64,000 bases of DNA from Streptomyces sp. SID13031 (GTDB taxonomy: Bacteria; Actinomycetota; Actinomycetes; Propionibacteriales; Kribbellaceae). A program made the position numbers and the translations under genes. The notes below the pieces were generated by a model. The model did no database searches. It was not told where the DNA came from and saw nothing but the letters and a program-made list of their open reading frames with translations. Shown one piece after another: positions 50,196 through 58,948 of the stretch. The stretch lies in assembly GCF_010548305.1 (NCBI RefSeq), contig NZ_JAAGLV010000008.1, positions 124,001 to 188,000 on the forward strand. The letters are read 5' to 3'. Each line of letters begins with the position of its first letter. The stretch's first letter is position 1.

Positions 50196-50238
50196 GAGTA
50201 GTGGCTATCTGCGATCCGATCGCAGATAGTTACTACTC
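50196..50238 (+). terminator. Long hairpin after glnA
   Basis: Arms 50196-50216 and 50218-50238 pair over 21 positions. The only departures from perfect complementarity are two adjacent G-T positions, which form G-U pairs in plus-strand RNA. It begins 17 nt after the glnA stop. No U-tract. Confidence 0.8.
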
Positions 50239-50311
50239 GCCGCGCTAGGGCGGTAAATAGTTTCCTGCGGCGACACCTAATGGCCGTCCGGGCCGCGTGA
50301 GATGTCGTCTC

Positions 50312-51391
50312 ATGCGGCGATGGCTGGTGTTCTCCGGACTGGTGATGTTCCTGTTCGGCTGTGGGGTGACCACGGCCGATGCGCACGTGATCGCCTCGAC
50401 GGGCTACTCGACAGTCAGCCAGGACGGCTCGCGGGTGAACTACCTGCTCAGCCTCGAGTACGCCGTACTGGCGCGCGCGGTCGATCTCGGTGCGCCGACC
50501 GAGGACGACGCCGGCCGCGAGGACGCCCTGGAGGCAGCCCGGCCGAGGCTCGCGGAGTACCTCGACGAGCGACTGGTCGTCTCGCTCGACGGCGCCGCCT
50601 GTGAACCCGAGCTGGCCGGTACGTCGATCGCGACCCGGGCCACCAAGCCGTACGCCGATCTCGCGCTGACCTTCTCCTGCCCGGGCTCGACCGGCTCGTT
50701 CCACCTGCTCTACAAGGTGTTCCAGGACTCCGACGCCGTCGCCGACGACCACACCAACCTGGTCGAGTACCACTTCGGCGACCGTACCGGCCGGACCGTC
50801 TTCGACCGCAGCCATCACGACTTCACCATCGGCGACGACTCGATGATGACGTCGAGCCTGCAGTTCGGCCGGATGGGCGTGAAGCACATCCTGCTCGGCC
50901 TCGACCACGTTCTTTTCGTGATCGCGCTGATCATCGGCGCGCAGAGTTTCAAGAGCCTGCTCCAGGTCACCTCGACCTTCACGCTCGCGCACAGCGTCAC
51001 GCTGATCTCCACCCTGCTCGGCGGGATCGCCGTGCCCGCGATCGTCGTCGAGCCGCTGATCGCGCTGTCGATCGCCTTCGTGGCGCTGGAGAATCTGCTC
51101 GGCGCCACCCGCCACCGCCTGCCGGTGGTCTTCGGATTCGGTCTTCTGCACGGACTCGGCTTCGCCGGTTCGCTGCGGATCACCGATGCGGTCAGCGGGG
51201 ATCTGCTGGTCTCGTTGCTCAGCTTCAACGTCGGGATCGAGACCGGCCAGGCGATCTTGCTGGTCGCGGTCTTCCCGCTGCTTCTGCTGGTCCGCAAGAG
51301 CGGTTACGCGGTACCGGCGCAACGCGCGGCGACCGGGGTCGTCGCCGCCTTCGGGCTCTTCTGGTTCGTAGAAAGGTTCTTCTTGTCATGA
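50312..51391 (+). CDS. HupE/UreJ-family membrane protein
   Basis: A protein of about 359 residues. A signal sequence (RRWLVFSGLVMFLFGCGVTTADAH) leads to an extracytoplasmic beta-domain (about 25-170). A membrane part with six to seven helices follows, beginning GRMGVKHILLGLDHVLFVIALI (about 188), the G-x-x-H-x-x-x-G-x-D-H motif of HupE/UreJ-type proteins. In hydrogenase or urease contexts these are nickel/cobalt permease-like, but this group with an N-terminal domain has no set role. The ATG at 50312 or the GTG at 50297 may be used. The stop overlaps the next ATG (ATGA), coupling it to the giant phosphoesterase. Confidence 0.83.
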   Translation: MRRWLVFSGLVMFLFGCGVTTADAHVIASTGYSTVSQDGSRVNYLLSLEYAVLARAVDLGAPTEDDAGREDALEAARPRLAEYLDERLVVSLDGAACEPELAGTSIATRATKPYADLALTFSCPGSTGSFHLLYKVFQDSDAVADDHTNLVEYHFGDRTGRTVFDRSHHDFTIGDDSMMTSSLQFGRMGVKHILLGLDHVLFVIALIIGAQSFKSLLQVTSTFTLAHSVTLISTLLGGIAVPAIVVEPLIALSIAFVALENLLGATRHRLPVVFGFGLLHGLGFAGSLRITDAVSGDLLVSLLSFNVGIETGQAILLVAVFPLLLLVRKSGYAVPAQRAATGVVAAFGLFWFVERFFLS

Positions 51392-54300
51392 CTCCCCACA
51401 AGCCCCGCCTAGGCAAGTGGCACAAGATTCTGTACGGCGCGACGGCCGGCCTGGCCGTGCTGGTCGTCGGGGTGCCGCTCACCGGCGTCCTCGCCGATGC
51501 GGTCGACGGTCCCAGCGCCACCATCTCCGGCACCGTCTTCGACGACGAGGACAACGACGGCCGGATCGACAACCGCGAGAAGGGTCTGGCCGGCGTCAGC
51601 GTGTCGGACGGTCAGAAGACCGTGCTCACCGATGCGGCCGGGCACTACTCCTTCGACTCCGATATCGGGCGGCGTAGTACCGACCTGGTCTTCATCACCC
51701 AGCCGGCCGGCTACTCGGTCGGTACCGACGACACCATGCAGCCGAAGTTCTACCGCAACCTCGGCGCGCTGGCCGCCGGTTCGGCGAAGGCGGTCGACTT
51801 CGGGCTGCGCAAGGACAAGGCGTCGGCTTCGGGTGGCTTCACCTTCGGCAACGTCGCCGACCCGCATGTCAACGCGCAGCTGCCCGAGCAGATCACCGAG
51901 ATCAACTCGACCCGCCAGGACCTGGCGTTCATCCAGGTCAGCGGCGACCTGACGAACAGCGCGACCGACGCGGAGTTCAACTACTACAAGGCGAGTACGG
52001 CCAACTCGAAGGTGCCGGTCTGGCCGGCCGTCGGCAACCACGAGTACGCCGCCGGCGCGACGTACGCGGACCGGATCGACAACTATCGCAAGCACGTCGG
52101 CCCGGAGTGGTACTCCTTCGACTACAGCGACCGGCACTTCCTGGTGCTGGAGAACAACGGCGCGGCGCCCTTCGCCGAGCAGCTCGAATGGGTCAAGGCC
52201 GACCTTGCCCAGAACGTGAAGAAGGGCAAGCACCTCGTCGTGCTGACCCACCAGCCGATGAACGTGCCGTTCGGGTCGCCGTCGGTCTACGACGAGTACG
52301 GCAAGGTGCTGGAGCAGTACGGCGCCGAGCTGATCCTGGTCGGCCACGAGCACTCCAACGATGTCGAGCCGAAGAGCGACTTCGCCGGTACCGCGAAGCA
52401 CATCCAGACGGTGTCGAGCTCGTACACGATCGACAACTCGCCGCGCGGGTTCCGGTTCATCAACCTGGACAACAAGACCTTCGACAACCCGTTCCGGATC
52501 TACGGCGCGGAGAAGGACCTCACGATCGTGAGCCCGGCACCCGGTACCGCCGTACCGCTGGACAAGTTCCCGGGCATCCAGGTGAACGCCTACGACACCA
52601 CCGACGCGCCCGTCAGCGCGCGGTACCGGGTTGACCGCGGGCACTGGTCGGATCTGCGATCGACGGGCGAGTTCACCTGGTACGCCGCGTTGCCGGCGGG
52701 CCTGAAGAAGCCGATCGGGCCGCATTCGGTCGAGGTCGAGGTCGAGGACGAGGACGGTGCTCGGTGGACCGCGACCTCGAACTTCACTTTCACCGCGGAC
52801 AAGGCGATCGTGCCCGTCGCGGGCGCCGACTGGTCGCAGCATCACGGTGACGCCGCGCACGCGGGTGTCGCGACGGACGCGATCGAGGCGGGTCAGCGGC
52901 TCGCCTGGTCGTACCGGACCAAGGGCACCTTCCTGACCGGCTCGCCGGCGATCGTCGACGGCGTCGTGTACGCCGGGACGCGGGACGAGAACGGTGAGGG
53001 CAACAGCGCGGTCCATGCGGTGTCGCAGGCCACTGGGCAGGTGCTGTGGACGTACACGGTGCCGTCGTCGGTGCACGGAAGCATTGCCGTCGCCGACGGG
53101 CTCGTCTACGTGCCGACGTTGCGTGGCGTGCTGTTCGCTCTGGACGCCAAGACCGGCGCGCTGAAGTGGCGCAACGACCCGGGACCGGCGCCGGAGGGGA
53201 ACAATCAGCGCACCTACGGGTACTACGGCGTAACGGTTGCTGATGGCAAGGTTCTCTTCCCGTACCAGACCCGCTTCGGCGAGGGCGCGGCCGGCATCGT
53301 GGTCGCGCTGGACGCCAAGACCGGCGAGCGGATCTGGGCTTCGCCGATGGCAGGCAACACGATGAGCGACGGTACGCCGGCGGTCGCCGACGGTCGCGTG
53401 TACGTCGGGAACCAGGACGGCAGCATCGTGATCGCCTACGACCTGGCGACCGGCAAGAAGCTGTGGACCGGCACGGACACCTTGGGTGGTTGGCAGGACG
53501 GCATCCCGTCGGCGGCCAACGGCAAGGTGTTCATCGGGTCGAACAACGGCATCGTGGCGCGTGATGGCGCGACCGGGGCCGTGGTGTGGAGCTACACGAG
53601 CTCGCACCCGTCGCTGGTCAGCAGCGGGGCGACTCCGGCTGCTGCGGCGATCAAGGGCAACACGGTCTACATGTCCTTCCCGAGTGGGGCGGTGACTGCT
53701 CTCAACGCGACGACGGGTGCTGTCATCTGGGATCAGTTGCTGCCTGGTTCGACGTACCGGGGTGGGTCGTTCACCTCGCCGGCGCTAGCGGGTTCCACAC
53801 TGTTCGTCGGTGCCAACAGTGGTGGGTTCTATGCACTCGACGCCGGTACGGGTCAGCCGTTGTGGCAGCAGAACATCGGTACCTGGGTGTCGGCCGGTCC
53901 TGCGGTCAGCGGCAATACGGTGGTCGTCGGAGCGTTCGACGGCAACCTCTACGCCTTCACCCCGGGCGGTACTACGGCTGCGCGCTGGCCGGTTGTGACG
54001 GGCAAGGTGACTCAGAAGGCGACCGGTGCGCCGGCGGCCAACACGACTGTCAGCGTGGTGCGTGCCGGCTCGTCGATCGGCGCCAGCACGACCGATGCTG
54101 ATGGCAACTACCGGCTCGCATTGCCGCAGGGGCCGGGGAAGTACACGATCCAGGTTGCGCAGCTGGGCTACGGCACCGCGGCGCGGGAGATCGAGGTCGG
54201 TGCCGGGGGAGCGGTCGAGGTGAACCTCGAGGTCTCGCCGGTGACCGTCGACGCGAGCATCGGCAAGCGGCTGCCGAGCGGCCTGGTCGAAGGTGGGCCG

Positions 54301-55020
54301 GGTGACATCGTGATCGAGAACAAGCACCTGGCGATGGCGATCGCGAAGGCCTACAACGATCCGCAGCTGAACCTGTCCACCACCGGCAAGGTGCTGGACC
54401 TGGCGATCACCGGTCAGCCGGACCAGCTCGACTGGATCAACCTGCCCTATGTGAGCACCGCCGAACCGCTCGGTGGCAACGCGTGGCAGCAGCTCCAGAC
54501 GCGCTCGAACGACGTACAGATCGTCGAGAACACCGGTTCCAGGGCAGTCGTGCGGGTGACCGGGACCTCGACCGAGCACCCAGGTCTGAAGATCGTCACC
54601 ACCTACACGGCGACTCCGGACGACCAGTTCATCACCGCGGCGACAACCTTCACCAACGACTCACCCGCCGCCCTCTCGGTCTGGGCCGGCGACGCCATTG
54701 ACCACGACGGCCCCGGCTCCCGCTCGGCCGTCTCGGGCTTCCCGCCCGTCACCAGCGGCGGCCCGTTCAGCCAGAGTCCCACCGCGAATCGTTGGATCGC
54801 CCAGTCCGGCACGAGTCCGGACAACGAGACCTACGGGTTGATCTACAGCGCCGCGAGCGGCCCCTTCGTGGGCTACTCACAGAGCAACTTCACGATGAGC
54901 AAGTTCAAGCTGGACATCCCCGCAGGCGGCACCCACACCATCACCCGCAAGGTCGTGGCCGCCTCCAACGCAGGCGCGGCCGACAAATTCGCAGTACTGA
55001 ACGCAATCCCCGCCGAGTAG
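51388..55020 (+). CDS. Exported metallophosphoesterase / PQQ-like beta-propeller protein
   Basis: A 1210-residue surface protein. An N-terminal membrane/signal segment (about 14-36) is followed by an SdrD-B-like domain (about 44-130; VFDDEDNDGRIDNREKGLAGV with Ca-binding Asp), then a calcineurin-like phosphoesterase (about 150-365; NVADPH, VSGDLT, AVGNHEYA, LTHQP, LVGHEHSND supply the metal ligands). An Ig-like stretch and BamB/PQQ-type propeller repeats follow (about 480-865; VVYAGTRDENGEG, LFALDAKTGALKWRNDPG, FYALDAGTGQPLWQQN), then a carboxypeptidase-regulatory-like domain (about 870-950) and a unique C-terminus. It is translationally coupled to the HupE-like gene. The substrate is not predictable; extracellular phosphate or nucleotide release is possible. 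Confidence 0.88.
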   Translation: MTPHKPRLGKWHKILYGATAGLAVLVVGVPLTGVLADAVDGPSATISGTVFDDEDNDGRIDNREKGLAGVSVSDGQKTVLTDAAGHYSFDSDIGRRSTDLVFITQPAGYSVGTDDTMQPKFYRNLGALAAGSAKAVDFGLRKDKASASGGFTFGNVADPHVNAQLPEQITEINSTRQDLAFIQVSGDLTNSATDAEFNYYKASTANSKVPVWPAVGNHEYAAGATYADRIDNYRKHVGPEWYSFDYSDRHFLVLENNGAAPFAEQLEWVKADLAQNVKKGKHLVVLTHQPMNVPFGSPSVYDEYGKVLEQYGAELILVGHEHSNDVEPKSDFAGTAKHIQTVSSSYTIDNSPRGFRFINLDNKTFDNPFRIYGAEKDLTIVSPAPGTAVPLDKFPGIQVNAYDTTDAPVSARYRVDRGHWSDLRSTGEFTWYAALPAGLKKPIGPHSVEVEVEDEDGARWTATSNFTFTADKAIVPVAGADWSQHHGDAAHAGVATDAIEAGQRLAWSYRTKGTFLTGSPAIVDGVVYAGTRDENGEGNSAVHAVSQATGQVLWTYTVPSSVHGSIAVADGLVYVPTLRGVLFALDAKTGALKWRNDPGPAPEGNNQRTYGYYGVTVADGKVLFPYQTRFGEGAAGIVVALDAKTGERIWASPMAGNTMSDGTPAVADGRVYVGNQDGSIVIAYDLATGKKLWTGTDTLGGWQDGIPSAANGKVFIGSNNGIVARDGATGAVVWSYTSSHPSLVSSGATPAAAAIKGNTVYMSFPSGAVTALNATTGAVIWDQLLPGSTYRGGSFTSPALAGSTLFVGANSGGFYALDAGTGQPLWQQNIGTWVSAGPAVSGNTVVVGAFDGNLYAFTPGGTTAARWPVVTGKVTQKATGAPAANTTVSVVRAGSSIGASTTDADGNYRLALPQGPGKYTIQVAQLGYGTAAREIEVGAGGAVEVNLEVSPVTVDASIGKRLPSGLVEGGPGDIVIENKHLAMAIAKAYNDPQLNLSTTGKVLDLAITGQPDQLDWINLPYVSTAEPLGGNAWQQLQTRSNDVQIVENTGSRAVVRVTGTSTEHPGLKIVTTYTATPDDQFITAATTFTNDSPAALSVWAGDAIDHDGPGSRSAVSGFPPVTSGGPFSQSPTANRWIAQSGTSPDNETYGLIYSAASGPFVGYSQSNFTMSKFKLDIPAGGTHTITRKVVAASNAGAADKFAVLNAIPAE

Positions 55021-55026
55021 AACGTT

Positions 55027-55073
55027 TACGTCCGAAGAACCGGAGGGACGTCAACGTCAGTTCTTCGGACGTA
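55027..55073. terminator. Bidirectional hairpin between convergent genes
   Basis: TACGTCCGAAGAAC (55027-55040) and GTTCTTCGGACGTA (55060-55073) are perfect 14-bp arms with a 19-nt loop. It lies 6 nt after the phosphoesterase stop and before the convergent hypothetical gene's stop. Confidence 0.8.
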
Positions 55074-55089
55074 GGCGAGGAGGGCGGGG

Positions 55090-55563
55090 TTAGCCGGCGC
55101 GTTCGTGCGCGCTCCATCGAGCGGTTGCGGTGGAGTGGCGGTACGGCGCGTCGGCGTCTGCCGGTCGTACCGCTGTCAGGCCGGTGATGTCGGCCTGTGG
55201 GGCGGGCTCGACGACGGCGGTGCCGTCCGGGGCGAGGATATGGACCTCTTCCACCGTGAGCAGACCGACCGGGCGGACGCCTTCGGTGATCACCACGATG
55301 TTGCCGGGGATCACCTGCTGGGCCCGGTGGCCCTTCGGGGGGACCAGGATGCCTTCCGCCGGGGTGCGCCAGGCACCCGGTGCGAAGCGGCGGAGCGACA
55401 GCCCTGCCTGCCCGTCTTCGGCCGACCTCGGTGGGAGGTAGGCGGTTGCCGTGTAGTCGTAGTCGTAGTCCGGCTCGGGCGGCCCGGACACTCGCCCACC
55501 CTGCTGGGGCGTCAACCAGACCACCGTGCCCCGAACAGCGAGCGACCCCGTCATCATGACCAT
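55090..55563 (-). CDS. Hypothetical protein
   Basis: A 157-residue protein of unrecognised family. The N-terminal half has VRGTVVWLTPQQGGRVSGPP and a DYDYDY run. The middle, GHRAQQVIPGNIVVITEGVRPVGLLTVEEV, looks like a small beta-barrel reminiscent of translation-factor domain 2/3 pieces. No signal peptide, membrane segment or catalytic motif was seen. Several Met codons near 55551-55563 could be the start. It is convergent with the phosphoesterase gene and ends 16 nt beyond its terminator hairpin. Confidence 0.65.
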   Translation of the reverse strand: MVMMTGSLAVRGTVVWLTPQQGGRVSGPPEPDYDYDYTATAYLPPRSAEDGQAGLSLRRFAPGAWRTPAEGILVPPKGHRAQQVIPGNIVVITEGVRPVGLLTVEEVHILAPDGTAVVEPAPQADITGLTAVRPADADAPYRHSTATARWSAHERAG

Positions 55564-55775
55564 AACGAGCCATCATGCCGACTACAGCGCGAATATGCCA
55601 AGCCACTCCGTGTGTTGACCGCAATCGCACCGCAATCCGGTCGCGCGCCGCCCGAGATCTGCTGTGAAGTTGCTTTAAGTGCTCAGGCAGGAAGTACAGG
55701 TTTTGCGCGACCTGCTCGACACCCTCAACACGACGGCCGACATGGAGGAAGAGGCCCACCACTAGGCTGGCTCTC

Positions 55776-58700
55776 GTGGCGGAGGTACGGAGGGGTTCTG
55801 GGGCGGGACGGTTGGCGCGGGCCGGGTTCGCGGATTCGGCGCGGGCCGGGCGGATGCTCGACGAGCTGGACGCGCTGGATGCGCTGAGCGCGCCGGACGA
55901 GCACAGCCCGATGGCGAGCGATCAGCTGATCGCGTCGCTGTCGGAGTCGGCCGATCCCGATCTCGCACTGACCGGTCTGCTCGGGATGGCCGAGTCGTTG
56001 CACGCCAACGGCTTCGATCTCGCCGCCTTCGCGCGCACCCTCGACATGGACGGGGACTTCCGTCGCCGGCTGGTCTTCGTGCTCGGCGCGAGCGAGGCGT
56101 TCGGGCGGCACTTGAGTGTGCATCCAAGGCACTGGTACGACCTGGCCGATCCGGCGCTGGCGGCGGCCCGGCCGACGCCCGACGACGTCGCCGCCTGCCT
56201 CGCGACCGCTGTCGATGCCGACAACCCGGTGGACGCGTTGCGGGTGGAGTACCGGCGGTTGCTCTTACGGCTGGCATCGAGGGATCTGGCCGAAGGGCTG
56301 CTCGTCGACGAGACAGCCGCAGTACTGGCCGATCTTGCCGGTGGTGCGTTGGAGACGGCGTTGCGGATCGCGCGCAACGACTATTTCAAGGCCCACCCGA
56401 AGGCGGCCGACTGCCGGCTCGCGATTGTTGCCATGGGCAAGTGTGGCGGGCGTGAGCTGAACTATGTGAGCGACGTGGACGTGCTGTTCGTGGCCGAGCC
56501 GCTGGAAAGCGAGGCCGAGGCGCGGGCGCTGAAGACTGCGACCGCGCTGGCCTCGGCAACCATGCGCATCTGCTCGGCGCACACGGCCGAGGGCACACTG
56601 TGGCCGGTCGACGCGGCGCTCCGTCCGGAGGGCAAGGCGGGTCCGCTGGTGCGCACGGTCGACAGTCACCTCGCGTACTACCAACGCTGGGCGAAGACGT
56701 GGGAATTCCAGGCGCTGCTGAAGGCGCGGCCGGTGGCCGGCGATGCGGAGCTCGGCCGGGAGTACGCCGAGAAGACGCGCGAGCTGGTGTGGTCGGCGGC
56801 CGATCGCGAAGGCTTCGTCGGCGACGTCCAGGCGATGCGGCGGCGGGTGGTCGACCACATCCCCGCGGCCGACGCGGATCGGCAGTTGAAACTCGGTCCC
56901 GGTGGCTTGCGGGACGTGGAGTTCGCAGTACAGCTGCTGCAGTTGGTGCATGGGCGCAGCGACGAGTCGGTGCGGAGCGGGACGACGCTGGTCGCGCTCG
57001 AGCAGCTGACCGGCTCGGGATATGTGGGGCGGACCGACGGCGCAGTACTGGCTGATGCTTACCGGTTCCTGCGGTCGATGGAGCATCGGATCCAGCTGTA
57101 CCGGTTGCGGCGTACGCATCAGGTTCCGGACGATGACGACGACCTGCGCCGGCTCGGGCGGTCGCTGGGGTTCACGAAGAACCCGATCGACGATCTGATG
57201 TCGGCTTGGAAGAAGCACGGGCTCGAAGTACGACGGCTGCACGAGAAGCTCTTCTACCGGCCGCTGCTGGCTGCGGTCGCGCGGATCCCCGGTGGCGAGG
57301 TGCGGCTCACGCCGGAGGCCGCCAGGCAACGGCTGACTGCGCTCGGGTACGCCGATCCGGCCTCGGCCCTGCGGCACATCGAGGCGTTGTCGGAGGGAGT
57401 TTCGCGACGGTCGTCGATCCAGCGGGCGTTGCTGCCGGCGATGCTCGGGTGGTTTGCCGAGTCGCCTGATCCCGACGCCGGGTTGCTGGCTTTCCGGACG
57501 ATCTCCGATGCGCTTGGGTCGACTCCTTGGTACTTGCGTCAGTTGCGCGACGAGGGGGCGTCGGCCGAGCGGCTCGCGCACTTGCTCGCCAGTGGGCGGT
57601 ACGCCGTGGATCTGTTGCAGCGGGCGCCTGAGGCGACGGCGATGCTCGCGGATGAGCGCGAGCTGGCTCCGCGGGCGCAGGAGTCGCTGCTGATCGAGAT
57701 GTCTGCTGCTGGGCGGCGTCAGGATGAGCCGGCGGCGGCTGTCGCGGCGATTCGTGGGGCGCGGCGGCGGGAGCTGTTCCGGGTCGCGGCGTCGGATTTG
57801 TCCGGGTTGCTCGAGGTCGAGGCGGTGGGGGAGGCGCTCACGACGGTGTCGGTGGCGACCCTGACGGCTGCGCTCGAGGTTGCCCGGCGGACCGTGGCGA
57901 AGGGCGAGCCGGAGCCGACGCGGATGTCGATCGTCGCGATGGGGCGGTTCGGTGGCCACGAGTTGAGCTATGGCAGCGATGCCGACGTGATGTTCGTGCA
58001 CGATCCGTTGCCGGGGGCATCGGAGAAGGCGGCGACGGACTTCGCCACCCAGGCTGCGACCGAGTTGCGGCGGTTGCTGGCGCTGCCCGGTGCTGATCCC
58101 GCGGTGGCGATCGACGCCGACCTGCGACCGGAGGGCCGGCAGGGGCCGTTGGTTCGCACACTCGCTTCTTATGCCACGTACTACGCACGCTGGTCGGCCG
58201 TGTGGGAGGCGCAGGCGTTGCTGCGCGCCGATCCGCTGTGTGGCGATTCCGAACTGTGCAAGGGGTTCCGTGAGCTGATCGACCCGCTGCGATACCCGGT
58301 GGGCGGGATCTCCGAGCGCGACGTGATGGAGATCCGCCGGATCAAGGCGCGCGTCGATGCCGAACGCCTGCCGCGCGGCGCCGACCCCGCGACCCACACC
58401 AAGCTCGGCCGCGGGGGACTGGCCGACATCGAGTGGACCGTCCAGCTCCTGCAGATGCGCTACGCCCACCGGATCGAGGGCCTCCGGACCACCCGCACGC
58501 TGGGCGCCCTCCGCGCCGCGGTCGACGTCGGCCTGGTGGACGCCCCGGATGCCGACGTCCTGAGCCGCGCCTGGGAAATGGCCACCCGGATCCGCAACGC
58601 GATCATGCTCGTCCGGGCCCGCCCGAGCGACTCCCTCCCACGCGACCCGCGCGACCTCGCCGCCGTAGCCCAGATCTGCGGCTACAACGCCGGCGAAACC

Positions 58701-58778
58701 AGCCGCTTCTCCGACGACTACCTCCGCCGAACCCGCCAGGCCCGCAACGTCGTCGACCGCCTCTTCTGGGGCGACTGA
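55776..58778 (+). CDS. glnE: Bifunctional glutamine-synthetase adenylyltransferase/deadenylase
   Basis: A 1000-residue enzyme that adds and removes AMP on glutamine synthetase. There are two GlnE/Pol-beta-type nucleotidyltransferase units: the N-terminal (deadenylylating) unit with NYVSDVDVLFVAEP (about 229-242), and the C-terminal (adenylylating) unit with LSYGSDADVMFVHDP (about 729-743). Each is followed by DAALRPEGKAGPLVRT or DADLRPEGRQGPLVRT. Helical PII-uridylyl-transferase-like appendix regions (LGPGGLRDVEFAVQLLQLVH, LGRGGLADIEWTVQLLQ) follow each unit. The GTG at 55776 is the annotated start. The nearby glnA2 lacks the adenylylation site, so the target should be glnA1 outside the window. 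Confidence 0.96.
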   Translation: MAEVRRGSGAGRLARAGFADSARAGRMLDELDALDALSAPDEHSPMASDQLIASLSESADPDLALTGLLGMAESLHANGFDLAAFARTLDMDGDFRRRLVFVLGASEAFGRHLSVHPRHWYDLADPALAAARPTPDDVAACLATAVDADNPVDALRVEYRRLLLRLASRDLAEGLLVDETAAVLADLAGGALETALRIARNDYFKAHPKAADCRLAIVAMGKCGGRELNYVSDVDVLFVAEPLESEAEARALKTATALASATMRICSAHTAEGTLWPVDAALRPEGKAGPLVRTVDSHLAYYQRWAKTWEFQALLKARPVAGDAELGREYAEKTRELVWSAADREGFVGDVQAMRRRVVDHIPAADADRQLKLGPGGLRDVEFAVQLLQLVHGRSDESVRSGTTLVALEQLTGSGYVGRTDGAVLADAYRFLRSMEHRIQLYRLRRTHQVPDDDDDLRRLGRSLGFTKNPIDDLMSAWKKHGLEVRRLHEKLFYRPLLAAVARIPGGEVRLTPEAARQRLTALGYADPASALRHIEALSEGVSRRSSIQRALLPAMLGWFAESPDPDAGLLAFRTISDALGSTPWYLRQLRDEGASAERLAHLLASGRYAVDLLQRAPEATAMLADERELAPRAQESLLIEMSAAGRRQDEPAAAVAAIRGARRRELFRVAASDLSGLLEVEAVGEALTTVSVATLTAALEVARRTVAKGEPEPTRMSIVAMGRFGGHELSYGSDADVMFVHDPLPGASEKAATDFATQAATELRRLLALPGADPAVAIDADLRPEGRQGPLVRTLASYATYYARWSAVWEAQALLRADPLCGDSELCKGFRELIDPLRYPVGGISERDVMEIRRIKARVDAERLPRGADPATHTKLGRGGLADIEWTVQLLQMRYAHRIEGLRTTRTLGALRAAVDVGLVDAPDADVLSRAWEMATRIRNAIMLVRARPSDSLPRDPRDLAAVAQICGYNAGETSRFSDDYLRRTRQARNVVDRLFWGD

Positions 58779-58827
58779 CCACCTTTCAGAGGAGAGCGCG
58801 GAGCCAGGTGGTACAGCGATGGGGATG

Positions 58828-58925
58828 TCCCGAGCGACAGGACATAGTGCCGATCGGCTCGGGATTCCGCGCTCAGGCGGGCCGGGGGATGCCTGGGGAC
58901 AGGTGCTATGTCCTGTCGTTCGGGA
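58828..58925. repeat. Dispersed hairpin element, copy 2 (GACAGGACATAG type)
   Basis: The arm 58828-58851 (containing GACAGGACATAG) and the arm 58902-58925 (containing CTATGTCCTGTC) pair over all 24 positions in plus-strand RNA when three G-U pairs are allowed. Alternative pairings are present: TCCCGAGC (58828-58835) with GCTCGGGA inside the loop, and GAGCGCGGA (starting near 58796) with TCCGCGCTC in the loop. The element ends 8 nt before the TAGGAT box of trmB. A related copy is at 11400-11510. Confidence 0.65.
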
Positions 58926-58933
58926 CGCGAGCC

Positions 58934-58948
58934 TAGGATTGGCGGGTG
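58934..58948 (+). promoter_or_regulatory. Leaderless-type promoter of trmB
   Basis: TAGGAT (58934-58939) is followed by 6 nt and the GTG at 58946, with no Shine-Dalgarno between. The -35 region would fall inside the right arm of the upstream hairpin. Confidence 0.45.

Noticed and set aside
48674-51322. Minus-strand 882-codon frame spanning glnA and the HupE-like gene
   Set aside because: It crosses two genuine genes and intergenic DNA and has shadow composition.
51409-53607. Minus-strand 732-codon frame opposite the phosphoesterase
   Set aside because: Shadow ORF without recognisable domain; the plus strand has metal-binding motifs and propeller repeats.
55680-55766. 28-codon plus-strand ORF ending with EEEAHH
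   Set aside because: It begins right after an in-frame stop, has no ribosome site, and is too short to support without conservation data.
56265-58469. Minus-strand 734-codon frame opposite glnE
   Set aside because: Shadow of glnE; no family resemblance.
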